Part shown: piece after piece, positions 1 through 5,869 of the stretch
How the letters are laid out: each line of letters starts with the position of its first letter
How positions within the stretch are numbered: position 1 is the first letter of the stretch
Source of the DNA: an uncultured Atopostipes sp.
GTDB taxonomy: Bacteria; Bacillota; Bacilli; Lactobacillales; Carnobacteriaceae_A
Reading direction: 5' to 3'
DNA: 17,306 nucleotides
NCBI GenBank assembly: GCA_910588235.1
Contig: CAJUOQ010000040.1
Coordinates: 1 to 17,306, forward strand
Notes under the pieces: model-generated
Database searches by the model: none
What the model was told of the DNA's origin: nothing
What the model saw: only the letters and a program-made list of their open reading frames with translations
Program-made: the position numbers and the translations under genes

Positions 1-54
1 CGGATCCGTACGTCTGGTGGTGTGAGAGGACGATTTATTTTGTCCTACTCGATT
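1..54 (+). mobile_element. 3' end of a group II intron (partial domain V and domain VI)
   Basis: The first bases resemble the 3' terminus of bacterial group II introns. The segment GTACGTCTGGTGGTGTGAG matches the 3' half of domain V and the V-VI linker as I recall them from LtrA-type introns. It is followed by a domain VI hairpin, GAGAGGAC...GTCCTACTC, with an unpaired A near the 3' side, the usual position of the branch-point adenosine. The intron would end near TACTCGAT. The rest of the intron and any maturase gene lie outside the window. Recognition is from memory of the family consensus, not an alignment. Confidence 0.7.
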
Positions 55-145
55 ATTTAAAAGTAAATGCCCTCCAATCATTAGCAAATTGCCTTTGAAT
101 GAAAGAAAGTAAAAAAGCTTTGGTTAATCAAAAGGCCTTACGCTA

Positions 146-151
146 TATAAT
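146..151 (+). promoter_or_regulatory. Possible -10 element upstream of the SDR gene
   Basis: A perfect TATAAT lies about 55 bases upstream of the dehydrogenase start. No convincing -35 hexamer sits at 16-18 bases; TTGGTT at 120-125 is 20 bases away. The position suits a promoter for the SDR gene placed just after the intron end, but the call rests mainly on the -10. Confidence 0.4.
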
Positions 152-205
152 CTCTGGACTTATTGATAAAATAAATATGACAAAAATAAATAAAGGATGG
201 ATAAT

Positions 206-946
206 ATGGCAAAATTGCAAGATCGTGTGGCTTTGATTTACGGTGGCACTTCTGGACTAGGGGAAGCGACTGCCCATCTATATGCTAAAGAAGGGGCTAA
301 GGTTGCTATTGCCGGCCGTAATGAAGAGCGCGGAAACAAGATAGTAGAAGCTCTTAAAGACGAAGGAGGCGAAGCTATCTTTGTCCAAGTAGATTTAATG
401 GATACAGAGCAGATCAAGCAATCCGTACGCGAAACAGTGGATGCTTTCGGCACCATTGATATTTTATATAATGGCGCAGGCATTCTGGATAAATATGAAG
501 ATATTATTCATACGGACGAAGAAACTTTTGACAGTGTTTTAGAGTTAAATGTTAAATCCCTTTTTACGGCGACAAAAGAAGTGATGCCAATCTTTGAAGA
601 AAAAGGGAAAGGAGTTGTGATTAATTTAGGTTCTCAGGGAAGTAAATTTGCGGGTGTCGGAGGAACGAGCTATGTGACCAGCAAACACGCTTTGGTAGGT
701 TTTACAAAACAACTTGCTTACGACTATGGACCTAAAGGAATTAAAGCCAATCTATTGGCGCCAGGATATATTGATACGCCAATGACCGAAGATGTCGAAG
801 AAGAACGTCTGCAAGATATTCCAGATCAAAGAGCGGGAAAGCCGGAAGAAATTGCACAACTCGCATTGTTCTTAGCTTCTGATGATTCAAACTATATGAA
901 CGGAACAGAAGTTTATATGGATGGTGGCTGGACGGTAGGTCGTTAA
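206..946 (+). CDS. Short-chain dehydrogenase/reductase (SDR family, glucose/3-oxoacyl-ACP reductase-like)
   Basis: A soluble NAD(P)-dependent oxidoreductase of the classical SDR family, 246 residues, the usual length. The N-terminal Rossmann motif reads GGTSGLG (residues 13-19), a variant of TGxxxGxG. Further on are NGAG (the NNAG equivalent), a catalytic Ser in NLGSQGS and the YVTSK active-site motif. The C-terminal end is typical of the family (GTEVYMDGGW). The ATG at 197 overlaps the ribosome binding site, so the ATG at 206, about 9 bases after AAAGG, is the likelier start; it gives the familiar MAKLQDRVAL beginning. The substrate cannot be inferred: SDRs with this pattern reduce sugars, ketones or acyl chains. 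It precedes another NAD(P)-binding gene but a separate promoter-like sequence lies between them. Confidence 0.9.
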   Translation: MAKLQDRVALIYGGTSGLGEATAHLYAKEGAKVAIAGRNEERGNKIVEALKDEGGEAIFVQVDLMDTEQIKQSVRETVDAFGTIDILYNGAGILDKYEDIIHTDEETFDSVLELNVKSLFTATKEVMPIFEEKGKGVVINLGSQGSKFAGVGGTSYVTSKHALVGFTKQLAYDYGPKGIKANLLAPGYIDTPMTEDVEEERLQDIPDQRAGKPEEIAQLALFLASDDSNYMNGTEVYMDGGWTVGR

Positions 947-969
947 TAGCCAGTGAGTATAGTAAATCG

Positions 970-999
970 TTGCATGGTTTAAGAAAACGTTGTTACACT
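970..999 (+). promoter_or_regulatory. Probable promoter for the NAD(P)-binding protein gene
   Basis: TTGCAT (970-975) and TACACT (994-999) are separated by 18 bases and lie just upstream of the AAAGGA ribosome binding site and the ATG at 1022. There is no terminator between the SDR gene and this site, so read-through is also possible. Confidence 0.45.
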
Positions 1000-1021
1000 T
1001 ATATTGAAAGGATGAATCTCA

Positions 1022-1696
1022 ATGAATGTGTTACTGATTGGAGCAAATGGACAGATTGGTCGACTCATTACTGGAAAAATGCAGGAAATGGATGATTTTA
1101 ATTTAACAGCTGCTTACCGTAAAGACGACCAAATGAATGAAGCACAAGCAAGAGGAATTGATGTTGCAAAAGTCGATTTAGAAAAAGATATGAAACATCT
1201 CGAAGAAGTGATGTCAGGGATGGATGCTGTGATCTTTGCTGCAGGTTCTGGTGGCTCTACTGGCGCCGATAAAACTATGATGGTCGATTTAGATGGCGCA
1301 GTCAAAGCCATTGAAGCGGCGCGACGAAAAAATGTGAAACGCTTTGTTATGATCAGTGCACTGAATGCGAATAGACGTGAAGTTTGGTCATATGGACTAG
1401 AAAATTCAGGAGCAGCTGGTTACTACTATGCAGCGAAGTATTATGCAGATAACTGGTTACTTGAAAGTGGTTTAGATTATACTATTATCCGTCCATCTGC
1501 GTTACTCAATGAACCAGGGACAGGAAAAGTAAAAATTGATGAATATTTAGAAACGAAAAATCAAAACTTGGAGATTCCGCGAGAGGATGTCGCTTCTGTT
1601 GTTATCGCTAGTCTTCAAGATGAGAACGCAGTCAACAAAGACTTTGACTTAACAAAAGGTACGGATAGTATTTCGGATGCTCTTGCGAAACTTTAA
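1022..1696 (+). CDS. NAD(P)-binding atypical SDR protein (NmrA/YhfK-like)
   Basis: A 224-residue Rossmann-fold protein of the atypical/extended SDR group, which includes NmrA-like sensors and B. subtilis YhfK-like oxidoreductases. The N-terminus carries the dinucleotide motif GANGQIG (residues 7-13). DAVIFAAGSGG and the segment VKRFVMISALNA follow, then tyrosine-rich YYYAAKYYAD, where YxxxK could act as a catalytic pair. TIIRPSALLNEPGTG is typical of this family just before the substrate-binding C-terminus. The start is supported by AAAGGA about 10 bases upstream. The substrate is unknown; members are oxidoreductases or redox sensors. A strong terminator follows directly, so the gene ends its own transcription unit. 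Confidence 0.85.
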   Translation: MNVLLIGANGQIGRLITGKMQEMDDFNLTAAYRKDDQMNEAQARGIDVAKVDLEKDMKHLEEVMSGMDAVIFAAGSGGSTGADKTMMVDLDGAVKAIEAARRKNVKRFVMISALNANRREVWSYGLENSGAAGYYYAAKYYADNWLLESGLDYTIIRPSALLNEPGTGKVKIDEYLETKNQNLEIPREDVASVVIASLQDENAVNKDFDLTKGTDSISDALAKL

Positions 1697-1710
1697 GAGA
1701 ATAAATCAAC

Positions 1711-1748
1711 AAAGCCATCTCGTATCTTGATACGGATGGCTTTGTTTT
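1711..1748 (+). terminator. Intrinsic terminator after the NAD(P)-binding protein gene
   Basis: AAAGCCATC-T-CGTAT, a CTTG loop, then ATACG-GATGGCTTT form a 14-bp stem with one bulged T, followed by a T-rich tract. Confidence 0.85.
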
Positions 1749-1776
1749 ATTGTTAAAAATAAGGGGGAATGATTCT

Positions 1777-3045
1777 ATGGCGGTAAAAACAATGCCAAAA
1801 GAAGAAGGCTTTGAAAATGGACTGAAAGTACTCCGAGAAGGGTATCAGTACATTTCAAATCGAAATAAAATTTATCAATCAGATGTTTTTGAAACAACAT
1901 TACTTGGGAAAAAAGCTTATTGTATGGGTGGTGAAGAAGCCGCGCGCTTATTTTATGATGAAAGTAAAATAAAACGTGGAGGTGCGGCACCGAAGTTTGC
2001 ACGAAGCACTTTACTTGGTGAAGATGGGGTGCAAACGCTGGATGATCAAGAACACCGAAATCGGAAACAATATTTTTTAGATTTAATGTCTGATGATCGA
2101 ATTGAAGAGTGGCGCATGATTCTGAAAAAAGAATTTCTTAAGAGCGCGATTCATTGGATGGAAGAACCTTCCATTGTATTTTACGAAGAGTCAAAAAAAG
2201 TGTTAATGCGAGCGGTCTGTGAATGGGCAGGTGTGCCTTTACCTGAAGAAGACGTAGAAAAACGAACACAACAAATGGCTAACTTATTTGAAATGGCTGC
2301 CGAAGCGAGTCCTAAATTTGCTAAAGGCGTCATCTCTCGAAAAACAGGAACCAAGTGGGCCGAAGATCTGATTCAACAAGTTCGGGATGGCGAGCTGCAT
2401 CCTGAGAAAGAAACAGCCTTATATAAAATTGCTTTTCATACAGATCTTGATGGGACATTGATCGACTTACATCCTGCAGCCACAGATTTATTGAGTGTGA
2501 TACGTCCATCAGTAGCGATCGCTATTTATCTTAATTTTGTGGCTTTAACTCTGCAGCAATTTCCAGAAATGAAAGAACGATTGCGAGAAGAGGAACTGGA
2601 TGGGGAGTATTATGAAAACTTTGTGCAAGAAGTTCGTCGTTACTATCCCTTCTTCCCATTCAATGCAGGAACTACTCGCAAGAATTTTATGTGGAACGGC
2701 TTTGAATTTGAAAAAGATACGATGGTAATCTTTGATTTTTATGGCACTTCTCACGATGAAAGATTATGGAAAAATCCGGAAGTGTTTAACCCGGATCGTT
2801 TTAAAGAATGGGCAGTCAGTCCCACTGATCAAGTGCAATACCGCCTAGTAGCCCAAGGCGGTGGCGACTACTTAGAAGGACACCGCTGTCCAGGGGAGTG
2901 GAATGTCGTAGAAGCGATGAAAGTGACCACTGAGTTTTTAACAAAGGATATTACTTATGATGTTCCTAAACAAGATTTAGGCTATAGTGTCGTCAGCATG
3001 CCGACGATTCCAAAAAGTGGCATGATCATCGAAAATGTTCGTTAA
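1777..3045 (+). CDS. cypC: Cytochrome P450 peroxygenase, CYP152 family (fatty-acid hydroxylase/decarboxylase)
   Basis: A 422-residue haem enzyme of the CYP152 family (P450 BS-beta, P450 SP-alpha, OleT). These use hydrogen peroxide directly to hydroxylate, or in some members decarboxylate, long-chain fatty acids without a reductase partner. Visible features are the ExxR motif in EVRRYYPF and the haem-ligand loop QGGGDYLEGHRCPGEW with Cys371. The Arg-Pro pair in VIRPSVA (Arg243-Pro244) matches the family arginine that holds the substrate carboxylate and replaces the P450 acid-alcohol pair. Length is close to the ~417-residue B. subtilis enzyme. I chose the ATG at 1777 because AAGGGGG sits 9 bases upstream; an upstream in-frame ATG at 1750 overlaps the preceding terminator tail. 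Alpha- versus beta-hydroxylation or alkene formation cannot be told from the sequence by eye. Confidence 0.92.
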   Translation: MAVKTMPKEEGFENGLKVLREGYQYISNRNKIYQSDVFETTLLGKKAYCMGGEEAARLFYDESKIKRGGAAPKFARSTLLGEDGVQTLDDQEHRNRKQYFLDLMSDDRIEEWRMILKKEFLKSAIHWMEEPSIVFYEESKKVLMRAVCEWAGVPLPEEDVEKRTQQMANLFEMAAEASPKFAKGVISRKTGTKWAEDLIQQVRDGELHPEKETALYKIAFHTDLDGTLIDLHPAATDLLSVIRPSVAIAIYLNFVALTLQQFPEMKERLREEELDGEYYENFVQEVRRYYPFFPFNAGTTRKNFMWNGFEFEKDTMVIFDFYGTSHDERLWKNPEVFNPDRFKEWAVSPTDQVQYRLVAQGGGDYLEGHRCPGEWNVVEAMKVTTEFLTKDITYDVPKQDLGYSVVSMPTIPKSGMIIENVR

Positions 3046-3062
3046 TTTGTTAAAATGAAAAA

Positions 3063-3094
3063 AGACTCCTTTCACTAAAAAAGGAGTCTTTTTA
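3063..3094. terminator. Bidirectional intrinsic terminator between convergent genes
   Basis: GACTCCTTT and AAAGGAGTC form a stem flanked by A-rich sequence on the left and T-rich sequence on the right, so it can stop transcription from the P450 gene on plus and from the GHKL ATPase gene on minus. Confidence 0.85.
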
Positions 3095-3111
3095 TACTTC
3101 AAAGTTAACAT

Positions 3112-3468
3112 TTAGTGGTGCCGTTTATTATAGATCGTTATTTTTGTGCCTTGACCTTCTATGCTTTCGATCTCCGCCCGTTCACTTTGCATACCGATTA
3201 AATTAAGGCCACTAGTACTATTGTCTAAACCAGTGAGTTGGCCGAAATATTCTCCAAGGTCTTTTCTAAAGGGTTGGTTCAATAATTTCTTTGTACGATT
3301 TAAATTTTCTTCGTCCATCCCAATCCCATCATCTTCAATCATAATGATAATCTCATCCGCTGTTTTATGGATATTAATATTAATATCTTCGGCATGAGCA
3401 TCGATGGCATTTGATAGTAATTCATCGACCATTAATTTTATTTTATGTTTATCCGTTCTCAGAATCAA
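3112..3468 (-). CDS. Stand-alone GHKL (HATPase_c) ATP-binding protein
   Basis: A 118-residue protein consisting almost only of a histidine-kinase-type ATPase domain. It shows an N-box (DELLSNAIDAHA, near residues 15-26), a G1 box (EDDGIGM), a G2-like segment (SGLNLIGMQS) and a C-terminal GQGTKITI strand. There is no dimerisation/phosphoacceptor domain, receiver or membrane segment, so it is not a complete sensor kinase; RsbW/SpoIIAB-like serine kinases are the nearest functional analogy. The start is TTG, with AGGTG at good distance; the ATG just upstream is in another frame and stops after two codons. It begins 12 bases after the DUF1576 gene, so the two are probably co-transcribed and translationally coupled. 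A role in controlling the membrane partner is inference. Confidence 0.85.
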   Translation of the reverse strand: MILRTDKHKIKLMVDELLSNAIDAHAEDININIHKTADEIIIMIEDDGIGMDEENLNRTKKLLNQPFRKDLGEYFGQLTGLDNSTSGLNLIGMQSERAEIESIEGQGTKITIYNKRHH

Positions 3469-3480
3469 TTCATCACCTCG

Positions 3481-4731
3481 TTAATCTTCCCAGATACCTG
3501 TTCGAATGGCAATAATAAAAGAGGCAACGAAACCTCCTGCAAAGCCATTATTATATAAATTTAATCCTCCATGGACCACACCAATAGTTGAAACTAATGT
3601 TAGATGTAACATGCCAGCAAGTATACCGACGAAGGGTCCAAAGCGTCCAGCAACTGGCGCTAAAGTAGTCCCAAAGAGAGCGGCCAAAACGGTACCTGGA
3701 GCATTTGTTTCATAAATAGAAAATAAGGAACCGAGCCAGACACCTACCATAATCGGTAGAATATTCAAAGGGTGTTTTCCAAAGCTTGCGAACCCGACCA
3801 TAGTAAATAGTCCACTAAGGGTCGGCCCATTATAGTGACCACCGAGTAACTCTATAAAAGCTATTCCAATGAAACCAACGAGGCCCATATTGATTAGTGT
3901 ATTTCCAAAGCCCGCCACATTGATGAAGTCTGTCACTGTAATTCCTGGTTCTTTTAATATTTTTTTATAGTCTTCCTTCTCGTTCCTGCTTATAAGTATA
4001 CCAAATACTAGCATACTAAGGAATAGGACAATGACAAAACCTCTTAAATACGTATCAAATGTTGTTCCCCAAATTAAGGCACTGTCTAAATCATAACCAA
4101 AAGCACGGATAACATTGATAAAAATGAGACCCACAAAGCCAGCAGCAAAGCCAACGTTATAAAGATTGTAACCCTCATGAAAAGAAAAAGAATGATTAGC
4201 GATCGGAGCAATAATTAAGCCCACTAGAACCCCGACGAGTACTCCACCAGTGATGCCCCAATTAAAACTAAATGCAGCATGCGTTACGAGTGGAGATAGG
4301 GCTGTTCCAAATAATGCAGGATAAATATTCGATATAAATTCACGGTCAGTTAATTTACTATAGAGATACACGCCTAAAATAATAGGGAGTATCGACCAGA
4401 TCGTTTTACCCATTAAAGCGAAACCTAGCATGGTAAAAAGAGCTGCGATGGTTATACCACTAAATTGTACTTTATTCAGAATTAAAAGAATATAGCCAAT
4501 GAGTGCTACAATTCCAGCATTAACAAAAGCTGGCCCGACGCCCCCAATTACCAAGTAATCTGTAATTAAAACACCAGATGTCGTAAATATTTCACTTAGT
4601 CCTTGAATTAAATCGTCAACAGATTGCAAAGATAAACCTGTCATTAATACGACAAGAATATAGAATAGCACTACGACCTCTGCCTTCCTTGATTGCCAAA
4701 TAGTGTCAAATGTTGTCTTTATGGTCCTCAT
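3481..4731 (-). CDS. DUF1576 integral membrane protein with two internal repeats
   Basis: A 416-residue very hydrophobic protein with roughly 10-12 membrane segments, which I recognise as the DUF1576 family of unknown function. The two halves are clearly related. ALFTMLGFALMGK and ILPIILGVYL in the first half correspond to GLFTMVGFASFGK and ILPIMVGVWL in the second. Likewise ALFGTALSPL matches ALFGTTLAPV, and GYNLYNVGFAAGFVG matches GLNLYNNGFAGGFVA. Such an internal repeat is typical of transporters and channels that evolved by duplication, so a transport role is a reasonable inference but the substrate is unknown. The start ATG has AGAGG 8-9 bases upstream and a good promoter. It is the first gene of a two-gene unit with the stand-alone ATPase-domain protein. 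Confidence 0.88.
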   Translation of the reverse strand: MRTIKTTFDTIWQSRKAEVVVLFYILVVLMTGLSLQSVDDLIQGLSEIFTTSGVLITDYLVIGGVGPAFVNAGIVALIGYILLILNKVQFSGITIAALFTMLGFALMGKTIWSILPIILGVYLYSKLTDREFISNIYPALFGTALSPLVTHAAFSFNWGITGGVLVGVLVGLIIAPIANHSFSFHEGYNLYNVGFAAGFVGLIFINVIRAFGYDLDSALIWGTTFDTYLRGFVIVLFLSMLVFGILISRNEKEDYKKILKEPGITVTDFINVAGFGNTLINMGLVGFIGIAFIELLGGHYNGPTLSGLFTMVGFASFGKHPLNILPIMVGVWLGSLFSIYETNAPGTVLAALFGTTLAPVAGRFGPFVGILAGMLHLTLVSTIGVVHGGLNLYNNGFAGGFVASFIIAIRTGIWED

Positions 4732-4778
4732 GTTTCAACCTCTTTCTAAAGCGTTTTTTCGAAAAATAATTATAACAG

Positions 4779-4808
4779 ATTATACAGGAAATAATCATTC
4801 ATTTTCAA
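4779..4808 (-). promoter_or_regulatory. Promoter of the DUF1576-GHKL unit
   Basis: On the minus strand TTGAAA (4803-4808) and a perfect TATAAT (4779-4784) are separated by 18 bases. They lie about 50 bases upstream of the DUF1576 start. Confidence 0.65.
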
Positions 4809-4919
4809 AAAATATTTAAAATAAGTGAGGCCTTCATAATGTGTTTCACTGTTTTTCATACTGCTTTATGGTAAATTGATAGAGGAGTAGACAAGTATAA
4901 ATAAAGGAGAATGATTTTG

Positions 4920-5342
4920 ATGGAAGAACAATTAAAAGGAACAATTTGGTCATTAGTGACCTATCAATCAGAAGATAAAAATGGCGAAATTAACTATCCT
5001 TTAGGTGAAGATGCCAAAGGATATATCGCATTCACTGAGAAAAATATTCTTTCCGTACAGCTCATGGCTGCAGATCGCGAACAAGAAGTGCCGACTGAAG
5101 TAATCGAAAATATGAATACCGCAGTCGAAGGAGAGATGGCGAAGTTAGGTTATCATGCTTACTCGGGTCCTTATACAATAGATGAGGAAGAAGCTATTTT
5201 GACCACAAATGTCGAATTAAGCTTAATTCCGAATTACATTGGCTCTCAACAACGTCGGAAAGCAACGATTGAAGGCGATGAATTCCATCTTTCAAACGTT
5301 GAACATCCTGAAAGAAAATTAGTCTGGAAACAAGTAAAATAA
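4920..5342 (+). CDS. Lipocalin-like domain protein
   Basis: A 140-residue cytosolic protein (no signal peptide) resembling the Lipocalin_5 family of small beta-barrel proteins. The N-terminal LKGTIWSLVTYQS strand with GT-W, the middle YIAFTEKNILSVQLMA and YSGPYTID, and the C-terminal RKLVWKQVK follow the usual layout of that family. Its biochemical role is unknown; in other bacteria relatives occur next to oxidoreductases and possibly bind small hydrophobic ligands. AAAGGAG at 4903-4909 is 10 bases from the ATG at 4920 and only 1 base from the ATG at 4911, so 4920 is preferred. The gene appears monocistronic: the next sequence is the mgtA promoter. Confidence 0.75.
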   Translation: MEEQLKGTIWSLVTYQSEDKNGEINYPLGEDAKGYIAFTEKNILSVQLMAADREQEVPTEVIENMNTAVEGEMAKLGYHAYSGPYTIDEEEAILTTNVELSLIPNYIGSQQRRKATIEGDEFHLSNVEHPERKLVWKQVK

Positions 5343-5361
5343 AAAATATGCGCTTTTAGAG

Positions 5362-5390
5362 TTGACAGTTCCTATATCCGGTGCTACTAT
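5362..5390 (+). promoter_or_regulatory. Strong promoter driving the M-box/mgtA transcript
   Basis: A perfect TTGACA -35 and a TACTAT -10 with a 17-base spacer and a TGC extended -10. Initiation near 5397 would start the RNA about 15-20 bases before the riboswitch. Confidence 0.85.
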
Positions 5391-5411
5391 AGGAAGCGTT
5401 GAAAAACGAAT

Positions 5412-5568
5412 ATGATTTGTTAGGCAGAGGCTCCTATACAAACACAAGCTACTGCCCAGGAACGTCCAGAGACGCCAATGGGTATAACAGGAATCGTTCG
5501 ACATAAGGCTTTCCTAATGTAGCTAACAGAGATGTTTACGTTGTATAGTGCTGAAACTCCACGAAAAA
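5412..5568 (+). ncRNA. M-box (ykoK) magnesium riboswitch
   Basis: The segment carries the conserved blocks of the M-box aptamer in order: TTAGGCAGAGGCTCCTATAC, GCTACTGCCC, AACGTCCAGAGACGCCAATG, GGTATAACAG, CGACATAAGG, TAATGTAGCT and the closing GTATAGTGCTGAAACTCCACG. M-boxes bind several Mg2+ ions and, in Firmicutes, normally terminate transcription of Mg2+ transporter genes when Mg2+ is plentiful. A terminator lies about 60 bases downstream and mgtA follows, which agrees with this role. The 3' CTCCACGAAA of the aptamer can also pair with TTTGTGTGGA at 5607-5616, a possible alternative fold. Identification is from remembered consensus and the matching gene context. Confidence 0.93.
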
Positions 5569-5580
5569 AATCGACTATAG

Positions 5581-5609
5581 AAATATATAATAAAGTTTAT
5601 TATATATTT
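5581..5609. repeat. 29-bp perfect palindrome in the mgtA leader
   Basis: AAATATATAATAAA (5581-5594), one central G, then its exact reverse complement (5596-5609). It sits between the riboswitch aptamer and the terminator. In RNA it would be a long AT-only hairpin; in DNA it has the look of a dimeric repressor operator. Neither role is shown by the sequence alone. Confidence 0.8.
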
Positions 5610-5627
5610 GTGTGGATATTTAGGTTG

Positions 5628-5667
5628 AGCCCTCACTAACTTTTAGTGGGGGCTTTTTTAATTTTTT
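5628..5667 (+). terminator. Riboswitch-controlled intrinsic terminator upstream of mgtA
   Basis: AGCCCTCACTA and TAGTGGGGGCT make an 11-bp stem with one T-G wobble, followed by TTTTTT and a second T run. It would stop the mgtA transcript in high Mg2+. The GAGGCTC in the aptamer 5' strand is complementary (with one bulge) to its left arm and could contribute to antitermination. Confidence 0.88.
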
Positions 5668-5712
5668 CCGACCAATCATATTTAAATTATTTAGATAAGG
5701 GAGGGCATCCAC

Positions 5713-5841
5713 ATGACAATGAGAGGGACAAGAGTCATTCGAGAAGTTCACTTTGTTGTTCAATATATTGAAACTTTTCTATGTCTTCTTTCTAGGGAAT
5801 TCGATAGGTGTTGCTTACGCTCAGCAAAATACGAATTCTAA
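5713..5841 (+). CDS. Possible small leader ORF upstream of mgtA (42 codons)
   Basis: An ATG with an excellent GGGAGG ribosome binding site 8 bases upstream opens a 42-codon frame (MTMRGTRVIREVHF...) between the riboswitch terminator and mgtA, ending about 30 bases before the mgtA start. I do not recognise the peptide. In the +1 frame of the same DNA, from about 5744 to the TAG at 5852, the translation is KFTLLFNILKLFYVFFLGN, continuing through IGVAYAQQNTN. That looks like a hydrophobic signal-peptide segment with an AYA-QQ cleavage site. A +1 shift near 5741 would join the basic N-terminus to this segment. It may therefore be a leader peptide, a frameshifted small secreted peptide gene, or a decayed remnant. 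Confidence 0.45.
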   Translation: MTMRGTRVIREVHFVVQYIETFLCLLSREFDRCCLRSAKYEF

Positions 5842-5869
5842 TAAAGAAATATAGAAAGAGATGATACAA

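Noticed and set aside
980..996. cre-like AGAAAACGTTGTTAC before the NAD(P)-binding gene
   Set aside because: At least three mismatches at the most conserved positions; it coincides with the promoter spacer.
1750..1776. Extended N-terminus of the P450 from the ATG at 1750
   Set aside because: It would start inside the T-rich tail of the preceding terminator without a ribosome binding site, while AAGGGGG is ideally placed for the ATG at 1777.
4745..4765. cre-like (CcpA) site GAAAAAACGCTTTAGA upstream of the DUF1576 gene
   Set aside because: The central AACGCTTT fits, but both outer ends (TG and CA) are missing, so the match is too weak to call.
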